A stretch of DNA of 7,771 bases, from NCBI GenBank assembly GCA_025355835.1, contig JANXYW010000342.1, forward strand, positions 1-7,771. The letters are read 5' to 3'. The position numbers and the translations under genes were made by a program. Numbering within the stretch: the stretch's first letter is position 1; the number at the start of each line of letters is the position of its first letter. Below the pieces are notes generated by a model. That model saw nothing but the letters and a program-made list of their open reading frames with translations. It was not told the origin of the DNA and made no database searches. Shown one piece after another: positions 1 through 6,149 of this stretch. This DNA is from Chloroflexota bacterium (GTDB lineage Bacteria > Chloroflexota > Dehalococcoidia > DSTF01 > JACRBR01).

Positions 1-151
1 TTCCGCGCTGGTGCAGCTGCTGTTCGGGCAGGTGTCACCGTCGCTTGCCGTGCGCTTCGGCCGTGCCGACGCCGCGCCTGATGCGCCGCTGGCGCTCTGG
101 GATGCGATGTGGCGGACGGCGTACGCGCCGTTCTGCCCGGACTGGTTCTGA
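1..151 (+). CDS. C-terminal fragment of a probable GNAT-family N-acetyltransferase (5' end outside the window)
   Basis: An open frame enters from the left edge (first full codon at position 2) and ends at TGA 149-151, giving 49 visible residues. The fragment starts SALVQLLFG and ends APFCPDWF. The pattern of a Val-Gln-Leu-Leu-Phe-Gly strand followed by a short helix and a terminal Pro-x-W-F resembles the end of two-domain GNAT acetyltransferases with an SCP2-like or Eis-like C-terminal domain, where a QLLFGY strand and a final P-x-D-x-F are common. The acetyl-CoA binding motif would lie outside the window, so the family call rests only on the tail. The gene has the same orientation as the phosphotransferase 109 nt downstream, but that gap and its hairpin argue against tight coupling. 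It could be another protein with a similar C-terminus. Confidence 0.4.
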   Translation, partial: SALVQLLFGQVSPSLAVRFGRADAAPDAPLALWDAMWRTAYAPFCPDWF

Positions 152-208
152 GCATTCGGTCGAGGCTGATCTATGATGGAACGTTGACCGTAGTAGCAGC
201 GAATCTTC

Positions 209-234
209 CAGAGCCGCCGATGTCGGCGGCTCTG
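209..234. repeat. Perfect 12+12 bp inverted repeat (hairpin) upstream of the phosphotransferase
   Basis: CAGAGCCGCCGA (209-220) and TCGGCGGCTCTG (223-234) are exact reverse complements separated by two bases, TG. The hairpin lies 58 nt after the stop of the upstream gene and 26 nt before the GTG start of the next. No T-tract follows on the + strand, so it is not a classical intrinsic terminator, although it could still end the upstream transcript or stabilise its 3' end. A TATGAT hexamer at 172-177 could be a -10 box, with no good -35 partner. If that promoter is real, the hairpin would lie in the 5' leader of the downstream mRNA. It could also be a dispersed palindromic repeat or a dimeric regulator site. 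The symmetry is certain and the function is not. Confidence 0.7.
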
Positions 235-260
235 CCAGTCGACGTGCCGAAGGAGAGAGC

Positions 261-1367
261 GTGACCACTACAACGACGATTCCCGCCGGACCCCAGGACC
301 TCACCGCTGCATGGATGACGGAGGCCCTGCGGTCGACGGGCGTCATCAAAGAAGCGACGGTCACGAAGATCGAGCCGAAGGTGATCGGCGAGGGCTCGGG
401 CTTCATCGGCCAGCTTGCGCTGGTTGCGCTGACGTACGACAAGCAGGAGCCGGGCGCGCCTGCGTCACTCGTTGCCAAGTTTCCTGCGGCGGGCGAGATG
501 GGGCGCCACATCGGCAATCTCTTCGACTTCTACCACCGTGAGATCCGCTTCTATGACGAGATTGCGGAAGAGATCGAACTTCGAACGCCGAAGTGCTACT
601 TCAGCGCGATGAATCGCGACACGCAGGAGTACATCTTGCTGATCGAAGATCTCGCGCCGGCGCGGGTCGGCGATCACGCCGAAGGCTGCACGCTGGACGA
701 AGCCGAACTGGCGATCCGCGAGATCTCGAAGTTCCACGCGGCGTGGTGGGAGCATCCACGTTTGGAAGAGCTGGCAGCGTGGCTGCCGATGATCGACGCG
801 CCGGTGCATCAGTCCGCAGAAGGGGCGTACCAGCAGGCGTGGGAGCCGTTCATCCAGAACTTCGGCGACCGCCTGACGCCGGAAATGCGCAAGACCGCCG
901 AGGCGATCTCCACGCGCATCATCAAGCTACAGACATCGATCTCGGATCGTCCGCACACGATCATTCACGGCGACTACCGGACGGACAATCTGTTCTTCGC
1001 GACGCCGCAGGGTGGCGATCCGCTGTCGGTAGTCGACTGGCAGATCGCCTGCCGCGGGCGCGGCATCTTTGACGTCGCATACTTGCTGTGCGGCGGCCTC
1101 GACGCGCCGATACGCAAGGCGAACGAAGATCGACTGTTGAAGCTCTATCACGAAACGCTCGTCGCGAATGGCGTGACGGACTACAGCTTCGAGCAGTGCT
1201 GGCGTGAGTACCGCCGAATGTCGCTGTACGTGCTCGTGTACGTCGTCATCTCGCTCGGCACGCTCGATTTCGCGAACGAGCGCGGACTCAAGCTCTTCAA
1301 CGCGTGGCTTGCGCGGGCGACCGCCGCGATCGAGGAATTGAACGCTGCGGAGGAGATGCCGGCGTAG
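261..1367 (+). CDS. Phosphotransferase with a kinase-like fold (EcKL/CHK-like, APH superfamily)
   Basis: This is a 368-residue predicted cytoplasmic small-molecule kinase that would move the gamma-phosphate of ATP to a hydroxyl on an unknown substrate. The order of motifs is that of the APH/choline-kinase superfamily: a glycine-rich loop (GEGSGFIG, 43-50), a VAK strand with the likely ATP-contacting Lys73, Glu94 in YHREIRFY, a hinge strand LLIEDL (126-131), the catalytic loop HGDYRTDN (His236-Gly-Asp238 to Asn243), and the metal-binding Asp259 in VVDWQ. Spacing and the DWQ motif fit the ecdysteroid-kinase-like/CHK group better than aminoglycoside phosphotransferases. GTG is chosen as start because AAGGAG (250-255) precedes it by 5 nt and the family N-terminus fits. 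It converges on the - strand hicB-like gene, leaving 51 nt with no clear terminator hairpin. All catalytic residues are present, so it is probably active. The substrate cannot be read from the sequence. Confidence 0.85.
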   Translation: MTTTTTIPAGPQDLTAAWMTEALRSTGVIKEATVTKIEPKVIGEGSGFIGQLALVALTYDKQEPGAPASLVAKFPAAGEMGRHIGNLFDFYHREIRFYDEIAEEIELRTPKCYFSAMNRDTQEYILLIEDLAPARVGDHAEGCTLDEAELAIREISKFHAAWWEHPRLEELAAWLPMIDAPVHQSAEGAYQQAWEPFIQNFGDRLTPEMRKTAEAISTRIIKLQTSISDRPHTIIHGDYRTDNLFFATPQGGDPLSVVDWQIACRGRGIFDVAYLLCGGLDAPIRKANEDRLLKLYHETLVANGVTDYSFEQCWREYRRMSLYVLVYVVISLGTLDFANERGLKLFNAWLARATAAIEELNAAEEMPA

Positions 1368-1418
1368 GCGGCTTGTCGGGCGGTGGATGGCGGGTGCTGC
1401 GCGGTGCCTTAGTTGAAG

Positions 1419-1646
1419 TTAGACATTATCGAACTGTGCGGGGAACGAATAGCCTTTTTCGCGGGCAACCTCGAGCCATAGCACCATTGCTTCTTGAATC
1501 ATCGCGAGCGCTTCCTCGATCGAGTCACCGACACTGATGCATCCAGGCAGCGCTGGGACGTTGATCGCGAAACTGCCGTCCTCGTCCTGTTGCAGTTCGT
1601 AGAGAATGCTGCTCTTGATGACATGGAAGACTCCGACGTCAATCAT
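1419..1646 (-). CDS. HicB-like antitoxin (UPF0150 fold), no HicA partner visible
   Basis: This 75-residue protein has the hallmark of the HicB/UPF0150 fold: a strand ending in QQDEDGSFAINVPALPGC (19-36), then a turn SVGDSIEEA leading into the long helix ALAMIQEAMVLWLEVAREKG. In typical HicBs this partial RNase-H-like domain neutralises the HicA mRNA interferase. No C-terminal HTH or ribbon-helix-helix domain follows, so it is the short form and is unlikely to autoregulate by itself. The ATG at 1644-1646 is the only sensible start: the frame is open further upstream, but those residues are arginine-rich and antisense-like, and they run into the HAD gene. No hicA-sized frame exists on either side: 51 nt separates it from the convergent phosphotransferase and 47 nt from the HAD gene. 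It is therefore an orphan. It may be the last gene of the uvrA-DinB-HAD run, or have its own promoter. Confidence 0.8.
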   Translation of the reverse strand: MIDVGVFHVIKSSILYELQQDEDGSFAINVPALPGCISVGDSIEEALAMIQEAMVLWLEVAREKGYSFPAQFDNV

Positions 1647-1661
1647 GAGCTTAGTGTAGCG

Positions 1662-1668
1662 CTCCTCC
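1662..1668 (-). promoter_or_regulatory. Shine-Dalgarno-like site of the hicB-like gene, unusually distant
   Basis: On the - strand GGAGGAG is the only strong ribosome-binding sequence between the HAD stop and the hicB-like ATG. The gap from its last G to the ATG is 15 nt, longer than the usual 5-10. No alternative ATG, GTG or TTG lies in frame between them. Either translation starts weakly at this ATG, which would suit a low-abundance regulator, or the site is fortuitous. Confidence 0.45.
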
Positions 1669-1693
1669 GAAGGCGTGCGTTCGTTGCGAGAGC

Positions 1694-2401
1694 CTAGACT
1701 AACTCCGCAATCGAGCCCACGGTGCGATGCGGGCGCACGGCCGCCGATGCGGGCAGGCCGCGCGCGTCCGCGTCGACCCATACGGTGTGCATGCCGAGGC
1801 GATGGGGCGTCTCGATGTCCGCGACGAGATTGTCGCCGACCATCCATGCTGAGCTGGGGTCGCAGCCGACCGCAGCGAGCGCGTGCTGGAACACGCGCTC
1901 GTCCGGTTTGCCGACGCCGAATTCGCCCTCAATGACGACGCAGTCGAAGTACGGCGCGAGCGCGAATCGCTCGACCTTGCCACGCTGCCCGGATGCTCCG
2001 CCGTTCGTGATGAGCGCTGTGCGAACGCCGGCCGAGCGGAAGTGCTCTATCGTCTCGATCGCGCGCGGAAAGAGCGCCATGGCTGCCTCACGGCGCGCGT
2101 GATAGTTGGCGCCAATGCGTGTGGCGAGATCGTCGTTGGTCACGCCGATTCGCGCGAACGCGTCCTGCACAATGCTTTCTCGCGCCCACGTGAGATCCGT
2201 CCGCCCTCGGCGGGCGCGCCCGGCATCCTTCCAGAATCCGATGCGAATCTCGTGCAAGTGCGGCAAGAGACTGCCGACATCGAACGAGCCGTCACCGCAC
2301 TCGAGCAGGCTGGCGTGCCAGTCGGCCTCAAGCGTCGCGTCCGATGGGTCGAGCAGGGTGCCGTCGAGATCGAAGAGGATCGCTTTGGGCACGTTCGTCA
2401 T
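1694..2401 (-). CDS. HAD-superfamily hydrolase, subfamily IA (phosphoglycolate phosphatase/YjjG-like)
   Basis: This 235-residue phosphatase shows all four HAD motifs in order. Motif I is DLDGT (11-15), with nucleophile Asp11 and acid/base Asp13. Motif II is Thr132 in ALITNGG, motif III is Lys165 in GVGKPDERVF, and motif IV is GDNLVADI with Asp190 and Asp195. Residues about 20-110 are a helical C1-type cap, which places it in subfamily IA with phosphoglycolate phosphatases, YjjG-like nucleotidases and haloacid dehalogenases. Asn133 after the motif II Thr fits a phosphatase. The ATG at 2401 is preferred: AAGGG lies 6 nt upstream, and it overlaps the DinB stop by one base (TGATG). A GTG one codon earlier is possible. 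An upstream ATG at 2488 would add 29 unrelated residues inside the DinB gene. Coupling to DinB and uvrA suggests co-expression, perhaps clearing phosphorylated damage products such as phosphoglycolate. That role is inference. Confidence 0.88.
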   Translation of the reverse strand: MTNVPKAILFDLDGTLLDPSDATLEADWHASLLECGDGSFDVGSLLPHLHEIRIGFWKDAGRARRGRTDLTWARESIVQDAFARIGVTNDDLATRIGANYHARREAAMALFPRAIETIEHFRSAGVRTALITNGGASGQRGKVERFALAPYFDCVVIEGEFGVGKPDERVFQHALAAVGCDPSSAWMVGDNLVADIETPHRLGMHTVWVDADARGLPASAAVRPHRTVGSIAELV

Positions 2402-2868
2402 CACTCGCCCTTGTGCGTCAGCCACGCCTGGATCTGTTCGACATGCTCGCGGTAGTGCTCGTCGCTGTTGCTGCTCGCCATTTGGCATGTGGGCCAGCCG
2501 AAACGCTCCTCGTCCGCCAGATCGGCCTCGGACAGCGCCTCGACCGAGCGGACCATCGCCGCATGCGCGTCGCGCGAGCTAGCGAGGACGCTGCTCAGCG
2601 GCTGCTGCTTCGCCGCGGCGTAGTCGCGGGCGTTCGCGCCGTCGACATCGTTCACCTCGGGCCGATCCGGCGTCACGCCGAGTGAGACCAATTCGAGCCA
2701 GCGGGCGCAGCGGCTTTCCCAAGCGCTGATGTGCGCGATCGCGTCCTTGATCGACCATCCCGTGTCAAGCGCCGGCGCGATCATCTGCGCCTCGGTTAGA
2801 GACGCCACAAGCGTGTCGAGCGTCGCGCGGTCGCGGCGGATCGCTGCGAGTAGTTCGGCCTTCGTCAT
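2401..2868 (-). CDS. DinB/YfiT-fold protein, likely metal-dependent (first copy)
   Basis: This 155-residue four-helix-bundle protein belongs to the DinB (damage-inducible)/MDMPI/ClbS-DfsB superfamily. Three histidines fit the metal site of the fold: His46 in IAHISAWE (helix 2), and His138 and His142 in the helix-4 motif EHYREH. Characterised relatives are thiol-dependent transferases, such as bacillithiol or mycothiol transferases, or hydrolases such as ClbS; many members have no known reaction. Despite the name, it is unrelated to the Y-family polymerase DinB of E. coli. The ATG at 2866-2868 overlaps the uvrA stop by 4 nt (ATGA), and the TGA overlaps the HAD start, so it is translationally coupled on both sides. 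Its pairing with uvrA makes a DNA-damage or electrophile-stress role attractive, but no substrate is indicated. It shares only the fold motifs with the second DinB-like protein at 6220-6651. Confidence 0.82.
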   Translation of the reverse strand: MTKAELLAAIRRDRATLDTLVASLTEAQMIAPALDTGWSIKDAIAHISAWESRCARWLELVSLGVTPDRPEVNDVDGANARDYAAAKQQPLSSVLASSRDAHAAMVRSVEALSEADLADEERFGWPTCQMASSNSDEHYREHVEQIQAWLTHKGE

Positions 2869-5800
2869 CGGCGCGACTTTGCTGCGGCGACCTTCGTGCG
2901 ACCGTTCTTTGAGGCTGCCACGGCGTTCTTGTTCTTGGCCGCCCCGTTCTTGTTCACGGCGCTTACAGCGGAGGGCGGCTGTGCTCCGTTCTTCTCGGCC
3001 GCGCCGTTCTTAGTGGCGCCGTTCTTGTTGAGGCGACTCACAGCCGGGGACGGCTGTGCCACTCTTGCGGGCTTCTTCGTGCTGGTGGATTCGCGCTTCG
3101 CTGCTGCCAGGCGCTCCGGCGGTAGCACTTTGCGCAGGTACTGCGCGGTGAAGCTGTGTTCGACGAGCGCTACCTCTTCCGGCGTGCCTTCGGCAATGAC
3201 GCGGCCGCCGCGGTCGCCGCCCAGGGGGCCCAGGTCGATGATGTGGTCAGCGTTTTTCATCACATCGACGTGGTGCTCGATGACGACGACGGTATTGCCG
3301 CCATCAACGAGGCGCTGGAGCACGACGAGCAGCGCGCGCGTGTCCTCGAACGAGAGCCCCGTCGTCGGCTCGTCGAGGATGTACAGCGTCTTTCCCGTGG
3401 AGCGCTTCGATAGCTCCGTCGACAGCTTGATGCGCTGCGCCTCGCCGCCCGATACCGTCGTCGCAGGCTGGCCGAGGCGGATGTAGCCGAGGCCGACGTC
3501 ATGCAGCGTCTCGAGCTTGCGCCGCACGCCGGGGACGTTCTCGAAGTACGACAGCGCTTCCTCGACGGTCATGTCGAGCACGTCGGCGATGCTCTTGCCC
3601 TTGAACGTAATCTCCAGCGCCTCGCGGTTGTAGCGCTTGCCCTTGCACACTTCGCACGGCACCGTCACGTCCGGCAGGAAGTGCATCTCGATTTCGATGT
3701 AGCCATCGCCGGAGCATGCCTCGCAGCGGCCGCCCTTCACATTGAACGAGAATCGGCCGGCCTTGTAGCCGCGCAGGCGCGCCTCCGGCACGGACGCGAA
3801 CATTTCGCGCACCGGCGTGAACAGCCCTGTATACGTCGCCGGGTTCGAGCGCGGCGTGCGGCCGATCGGCGACTGGTCGATGTCCACGACTTTGTCGATG
3901 TAGTTGAGGCCGCGGATCGCGTCAACTTTCCCGGCGCGATCGCGAGCGTTGTACAGATCCTGCGCGGCACGCTTGTATAGCAGGTCGTTGATCAGCGTGC
4001 TCTTTCCGGAACCGGAGACGCCGGTGATGCAGACGAACTTGCCGAGCGGGATCTCGACGTCGATGTTCTTGAGATTGTTCTCGCGCGCACCTTCGATGCG
4101 GATCGCGTGGCCGGTGCCGGCTCGGCGCGTTTCCGGCAGCGGCACCTGACGCCGGCCGCTGAGGTAGGCGCCGGTCATCGACTCCTCGGACGCCATGATG
4201 TCGTCGATCGTGCCTTCGGCGACGACGCGGCCGCCGCCTTCGCCCGCGCCCGGGCCCATATCGACGATGTGGTCGGCGGCGCGCATCATCGATTCGTCGT
4301 GCTCGACGATCAGCACCGTGTTGCCGAGGTCGCGCAGCCGCTCGAGCGTTTTGATCAACCGCTCGTCGTCGACGGGGTGCAGGCCGATGCTCGGTTCGTC
4401 GCAGACGTACAACACGCCCATCAGGCTCGAACCGATCTGCGTCGCCAGACGGATGCGCTGGGCTTCGCCGCCGGAGAGCGTGCTTGCGGTGCGGTCGAGC
4501 GATAGATAGTCGAGACCGACATCGAACATGAAGCGCAGGCGCTCGCGGATCTCTTTCAGGATCTGGCGTGCGATCATCTGCTCGCGCTCGTTCAGCGGCG
4601 TGTCCTCGCCGGACAAACGCTCGACCCAGTCGACCGCCTCGCGCACATCCATCGACGTCACGCGCTGGATGTTGAGGTCCGCTACTGTCACGGCCAGCGT
4701 TTCGGGCTTGAGTCGTGCGCCCTTGCAGGCATGGCACGGAACGGCGGCCATGTAGCGCTCGATCTCGGTGCGGATGTAGTCGGAGTCGGTCTCCTTATAG
4801 CGGCGCTGCAGGTTCGGGATAACGCCCTCAAACGTCGTGTCCCACTTGTTCGTGTGTCCGCCGCTGGCGGTGTATTTCAACGTGATTGGATCGTCGTCGC
4901 CGTAGAGCAGGAGATCAAGATCGCTCTGCTTCATCTCCTTGACGGGCACGTTGAGCTTGAAGCCGTGCTTCTTCGCCACAGCGACGAGCATCCGCATGTA
5001 CCACGTGTTCGTCGCGGCTGCGCGCGACCACGGGACGATCGCGCCCTGCTCGATCGACACGCTGACGTTCGGCACGACAAGCGCCGGATCGATCTCCATC
5101 TTCACGCCGAGGCCGGTGCAGTCCGCACACGCGCCGTGCGGGCTGTTGAAGCTGAAGTTGCGCGGAGCCAGCTCGCCGATGTTCGTGCCGTCGAAGGCGC
5201 AGGCGTAGTGCTCGGAGTACATCCGCTCTTCGAGCCGGCCCCTCACCCCCAGCCCCCTCACCCCCAGCCCCTCTCCCACTGGGGGAGAGGGGGGCTTTTT
5301 GGTGGGCTTCGCCTTTTGTTCTGGCTTGCCGTGGTCGATTTCTACCAGCACCGTGCCGCCGCCGAGCTTCAGCGCTTGTTCGACGCTGTCAGAGAGGCGG
5401 CTGGCGCTCGATGCGGAGCCTTCGCTGTCGCCGCCGCTCGCTTCGGTGATGATGCGGTCGACGACGACCTCGATCGTGTGCTTCTTCTTCTTGTCGAGAT
5501 CGATCTGCTCGCCGAGGTCGCGGATGCGGCCGTCGACGCGGACGCGGACGTAGCCGGCGCGGCGCGCGTCTTCGAAGACGTGCAGATGCTCGCCCTTCCG
5601 GTCGCGAATGATCGGCGCCAGGATCATCAGCTTCTTACCCGGCTCGATGCTCAGGATCGCGTCGACGATCTGCTGCACCGTCTGGCGCTCGATCGGACGG
5701 CCGCAGTTGGGGCAGTGCGGCGTGCCGGCGCGCGCGTACAGCAGCCGCAGGTAGTCGTAGATCTCGGTGACGGTCCCGACGGTCGAACGCGGGTTGCGGC

Positions 5801-6077
5801 TGGCGCCCTTCTGGTCGATGGAGATCGCGGGCGAGAGGCCCTCGATGTAGTCGACGTCGGGCTTCTCCATCTGTCCGAGGAACTGGCGAGCGTACGCTGA
5901 GAGCGACTCTACATAACGGCGTTGCCCCTCGGCGTAGATGGTGTCAAAGGCGAGCGACGACTTGCCGGACCCCGACAGCCCCGTGATCACGACGAGTTTG
6001 TCGCGCGGGATCGTGACGTCGATGTCCTTCAGATTGTGTTCGCGGGCGCCTTTGACGATGATCGCGTCCAGGGGCAT
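2865..6077 (-). CDS. uvrA: UvrA, excinuclease ABC subunit A, with two repeat-derived extra segments
   Basis: UvrA is the damage-sensing ATPase of nucleotide excision repair. It binds DNA as a dimer and loads UvrB. Both ABC modules are complete: Walker A GLSGSGKS (33-40) and GVSGSGKST (686-694), signatures LSGGEAQR (534-541) and VSGGEAQR (875-882), Walker B Asp560-Glu561 and Asp902-Glu903, switch His593 and His935. Zinc ligands are present at Cys122/125 with Cys448/451, and at Cys785/788 with Cys808/811. The module at 293-320 reads C-A-F-D then C-A-D-C, so Asp296 replaces the usual second cysteine. At 1070 residues it exceeds the usual 940-970. Extra segments are a Ser/Gly-rich stretch (214-226), a repeat-derived insert (about 256-282) and a low-complexity tail (about 993-1070) with five KNG motifs. 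The start fits the family N-terminus (MPLDAIIVKGAREHNL), with AGGAG (6088-6092) 10 nt upstream. The stop overlaps the DinB start by 4 nt. The frame is intact throughout, so it is most likely functional. Confidence 0.98.
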   Translation of the reverse strand: MPLDAIIVKGAREHNLKDIDVTIPRDKLVVITGLSGSGKSSLAFDTIYAEGQRRYVESLSAYARQFLGQMEKPDVDYIEGLSPAISIDQKGASRNPRSTVGTVTEIYDYLRLLYARAGTPHCPNCGRPIERQTVQQIVDAILSIEPGKKLMILAPIIRDRKGEHLHVFEDARRAGYVRVRVDGRIRDLGEQIDLDKKKKHTIEVVVDRIITEASGGDSEGSASSASRLSDSVEQALKLGGGTVLVEIDHGKPEQKAKPTKKPPSPPVGEGLGVRGLGVRGRLEERMYSEHYACAFDGTNIGELAPRNFSFNSPHGACADCTGLGVKMEIDPALVVPNVSVSIEQGAIVPWSRAAATNTWYMRMLVAVAKKHGFKLNVPVKEMKQSDLDLLLYGDDDPITLKYTASGGHTNKWDTTFEGVIPNLQRRYKETDSDYIRTEIERYMAAVPCHACKGARLKPETLAVTVADLNIQRVTSMDVREAVDWVERLSGEDTPLNEREQMIARQILKEIRERLRFMFDVGLDYLSLDRTASTLSGGEAQRIRLATQIGSSLMGVLYVCDEPSIGLHPVDDERLIKTLERLRDLGNTVLIVEHDESMMRAADHIVDMGPGAGEGGGRVVAEGTIDDIMASEESMTGAYLSGRRQVPLPETRRAGTGHAIRIEGARENNLKNIDVEIPLGKFVCITGVSGSGKSTLINDLLYKRAAQDLYNARDRAGKVDAIRGLNYIDKVVDIDQSPIGRTPRSNPATYTGLFTPVREMFASVPEARLRGYKAGRFSFNVKGGRCEACSGDGYIEIEMHFLPDVTVPCEVCKGKRYNREALEITFKGKSIADVLDMTVEEALSYFENVPGVRRKLETLHDVGLGYIRLGQPATTVSGGEAQRIKLSTELSKRSTGKTLYILDEPTTGLSFEDTRALLVVLQRLVDGGNTVVVIEHHVDVMKNADHIIDLGPLGGDRGGRVIAEGTPEEVALVEHSFTAQYLRKVLPPERLAAAKRESTSTKKPARVAQPSPAVSRLNKNGATKNGAAEKNGAQPPSAVSAVNKNGAAKNKNAVAASKNGRTKVAAAKSRR
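2944..2984. repeat. Intragenic repeat, copy A, in the uvrA 3' end (degenerate palindrome)
   Basis: This 41-nt unit starts with CCGTTCTTGTT and ends with GGCTGTGC, both identical to the ends of the unit at 3019-3059, exactly 75 nt (25 codons) away. By eye about 32 of 41 positions match. Its inverted repeat is weaker than in copy B: ACAGC (2965-2969) pairs with GCTGT (2978-2982) across an 8-nt centre. On the coding strand it gives AQPPSAVSAVNKNG (UvrA residues 1032-1045). The phase is preserved, as both copies encode AQP-x-x-AVS-x-x-NKNG. Confidence 0.7.
3019..3059. repeat. Intragenic palindromic repeat, copy B, in the uvrA 3' end
   Basis: The core is a perfect hairpin: CACAGCCG (3039-3046) and CGGCTGTG (3051-3058) around a GGGA loop. 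With the flanking CCGTTCTTGTT the unit is 41 nt and matches copy A (2944-2984). On the coding strand it encodes AQPSPAVSRLNKNG (UvrA residues 1007-1020). Between and around the copies a shorter motif CCGTTCTT recurs and encodes the five KNG tripeptides at 1018, 1023, 1029, 1043 and 1057. The arrangement looks like a dispersed palindromic element that landed near the gene end and was then partly duplicated in tandem. Confidence 0.75.
5238..5294. repeat. In-frame hairpin repeat inserted in uvrA
   Basis: Two parts are visible. First, a 15-nt direct repeat: the units at 5238-5252 and 5253-5267 are identical except for the first base and share CCCCTCACCCCCAG; they encode two LGVRG pentapeptides. 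Second, a hairpin: CCCCTCTCCC (5268-5277) is the exact reverse complement of GGGAGAGGGG (5283-5292), with loop ACTGG, and the stem continues as AGC/GCT after a two-base GG bulge. The block is 57 nt, so it adds 19 codons without shifting frame (residues 262-280, beginning PPSPPVGEG). C-rich elements with a CTCTCCC/GGGAGAG hairpin occur as dispersed repeats in several GC-rich bacterial groups. Family assignment here is from memory of that pattern. A short lysine-rich flank (residues 251-261) may be part of the same event. Confidence 0.85.
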
Positions 6078-6149
6078 GTCGGTTAGTCTCCTGGAGGTTG
6101 GATGTTAGAGGCTAGACGGGCAGCGCCGCGTCGTACGATCTCAGATCGC

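Noticed and set aside
1368..1418. A hicA gene or bidirectional terminator between the phosphotransferase and the hicB-like gene
   Set aside because: Fifty-one nucleotides are too short for HicA, and I see no strong GC hairpin with a T-tract.
1647..1847. A 142-residue version of the HicB-like protein
   Set aside because: The upstream part overlaps the HAD gene and is antisense-like in composition. The HicB domain is complete from the ATG at 1646.
2402..2488. A longer HAD protein starting at 2488
   Set aside because: The additional 29 residues overlap the DinB coding region and resemble no HAD N-terminus. The DLDGT motif sits at the usual distance from the ATG at 2401.
2944..3059. A CRISPR array, because of the regularly spaced repeats
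   Set aside because: There are only two diverged copies, they are in frame within uvrA, the spacer between them is itself repetitive, and no cas genes are nearby.
5238..5294. The uvrA insert as an assembly error, intein or frameshift
   Set aside because: The frame is open on both sides and the conserved flanks continue. There are no splicing motifs, and the block has the structure of a real palindromic repeat. Read-level confirmation would still be useful.
5238..5294. The CTCTCCC/GGGAGAG hairpin as an intrinsic terminator
   Set aside because: It lies mid-gene in uvrA. A short T-run follows the GGGAGAG arm on the + strand only (5296-5300), which is antisense to the gene, so it does not end the uvrA transcript.
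4731..5900. A 389-codon open frame on the + strand
   Set aside because: It lies wholly antisense to intact, highly conserved uvrA. Its Arg/Ala/Val/Asp-rich composition is what GC-rich codon bias produces on the opposite strand, and it shows no recognisable domain.
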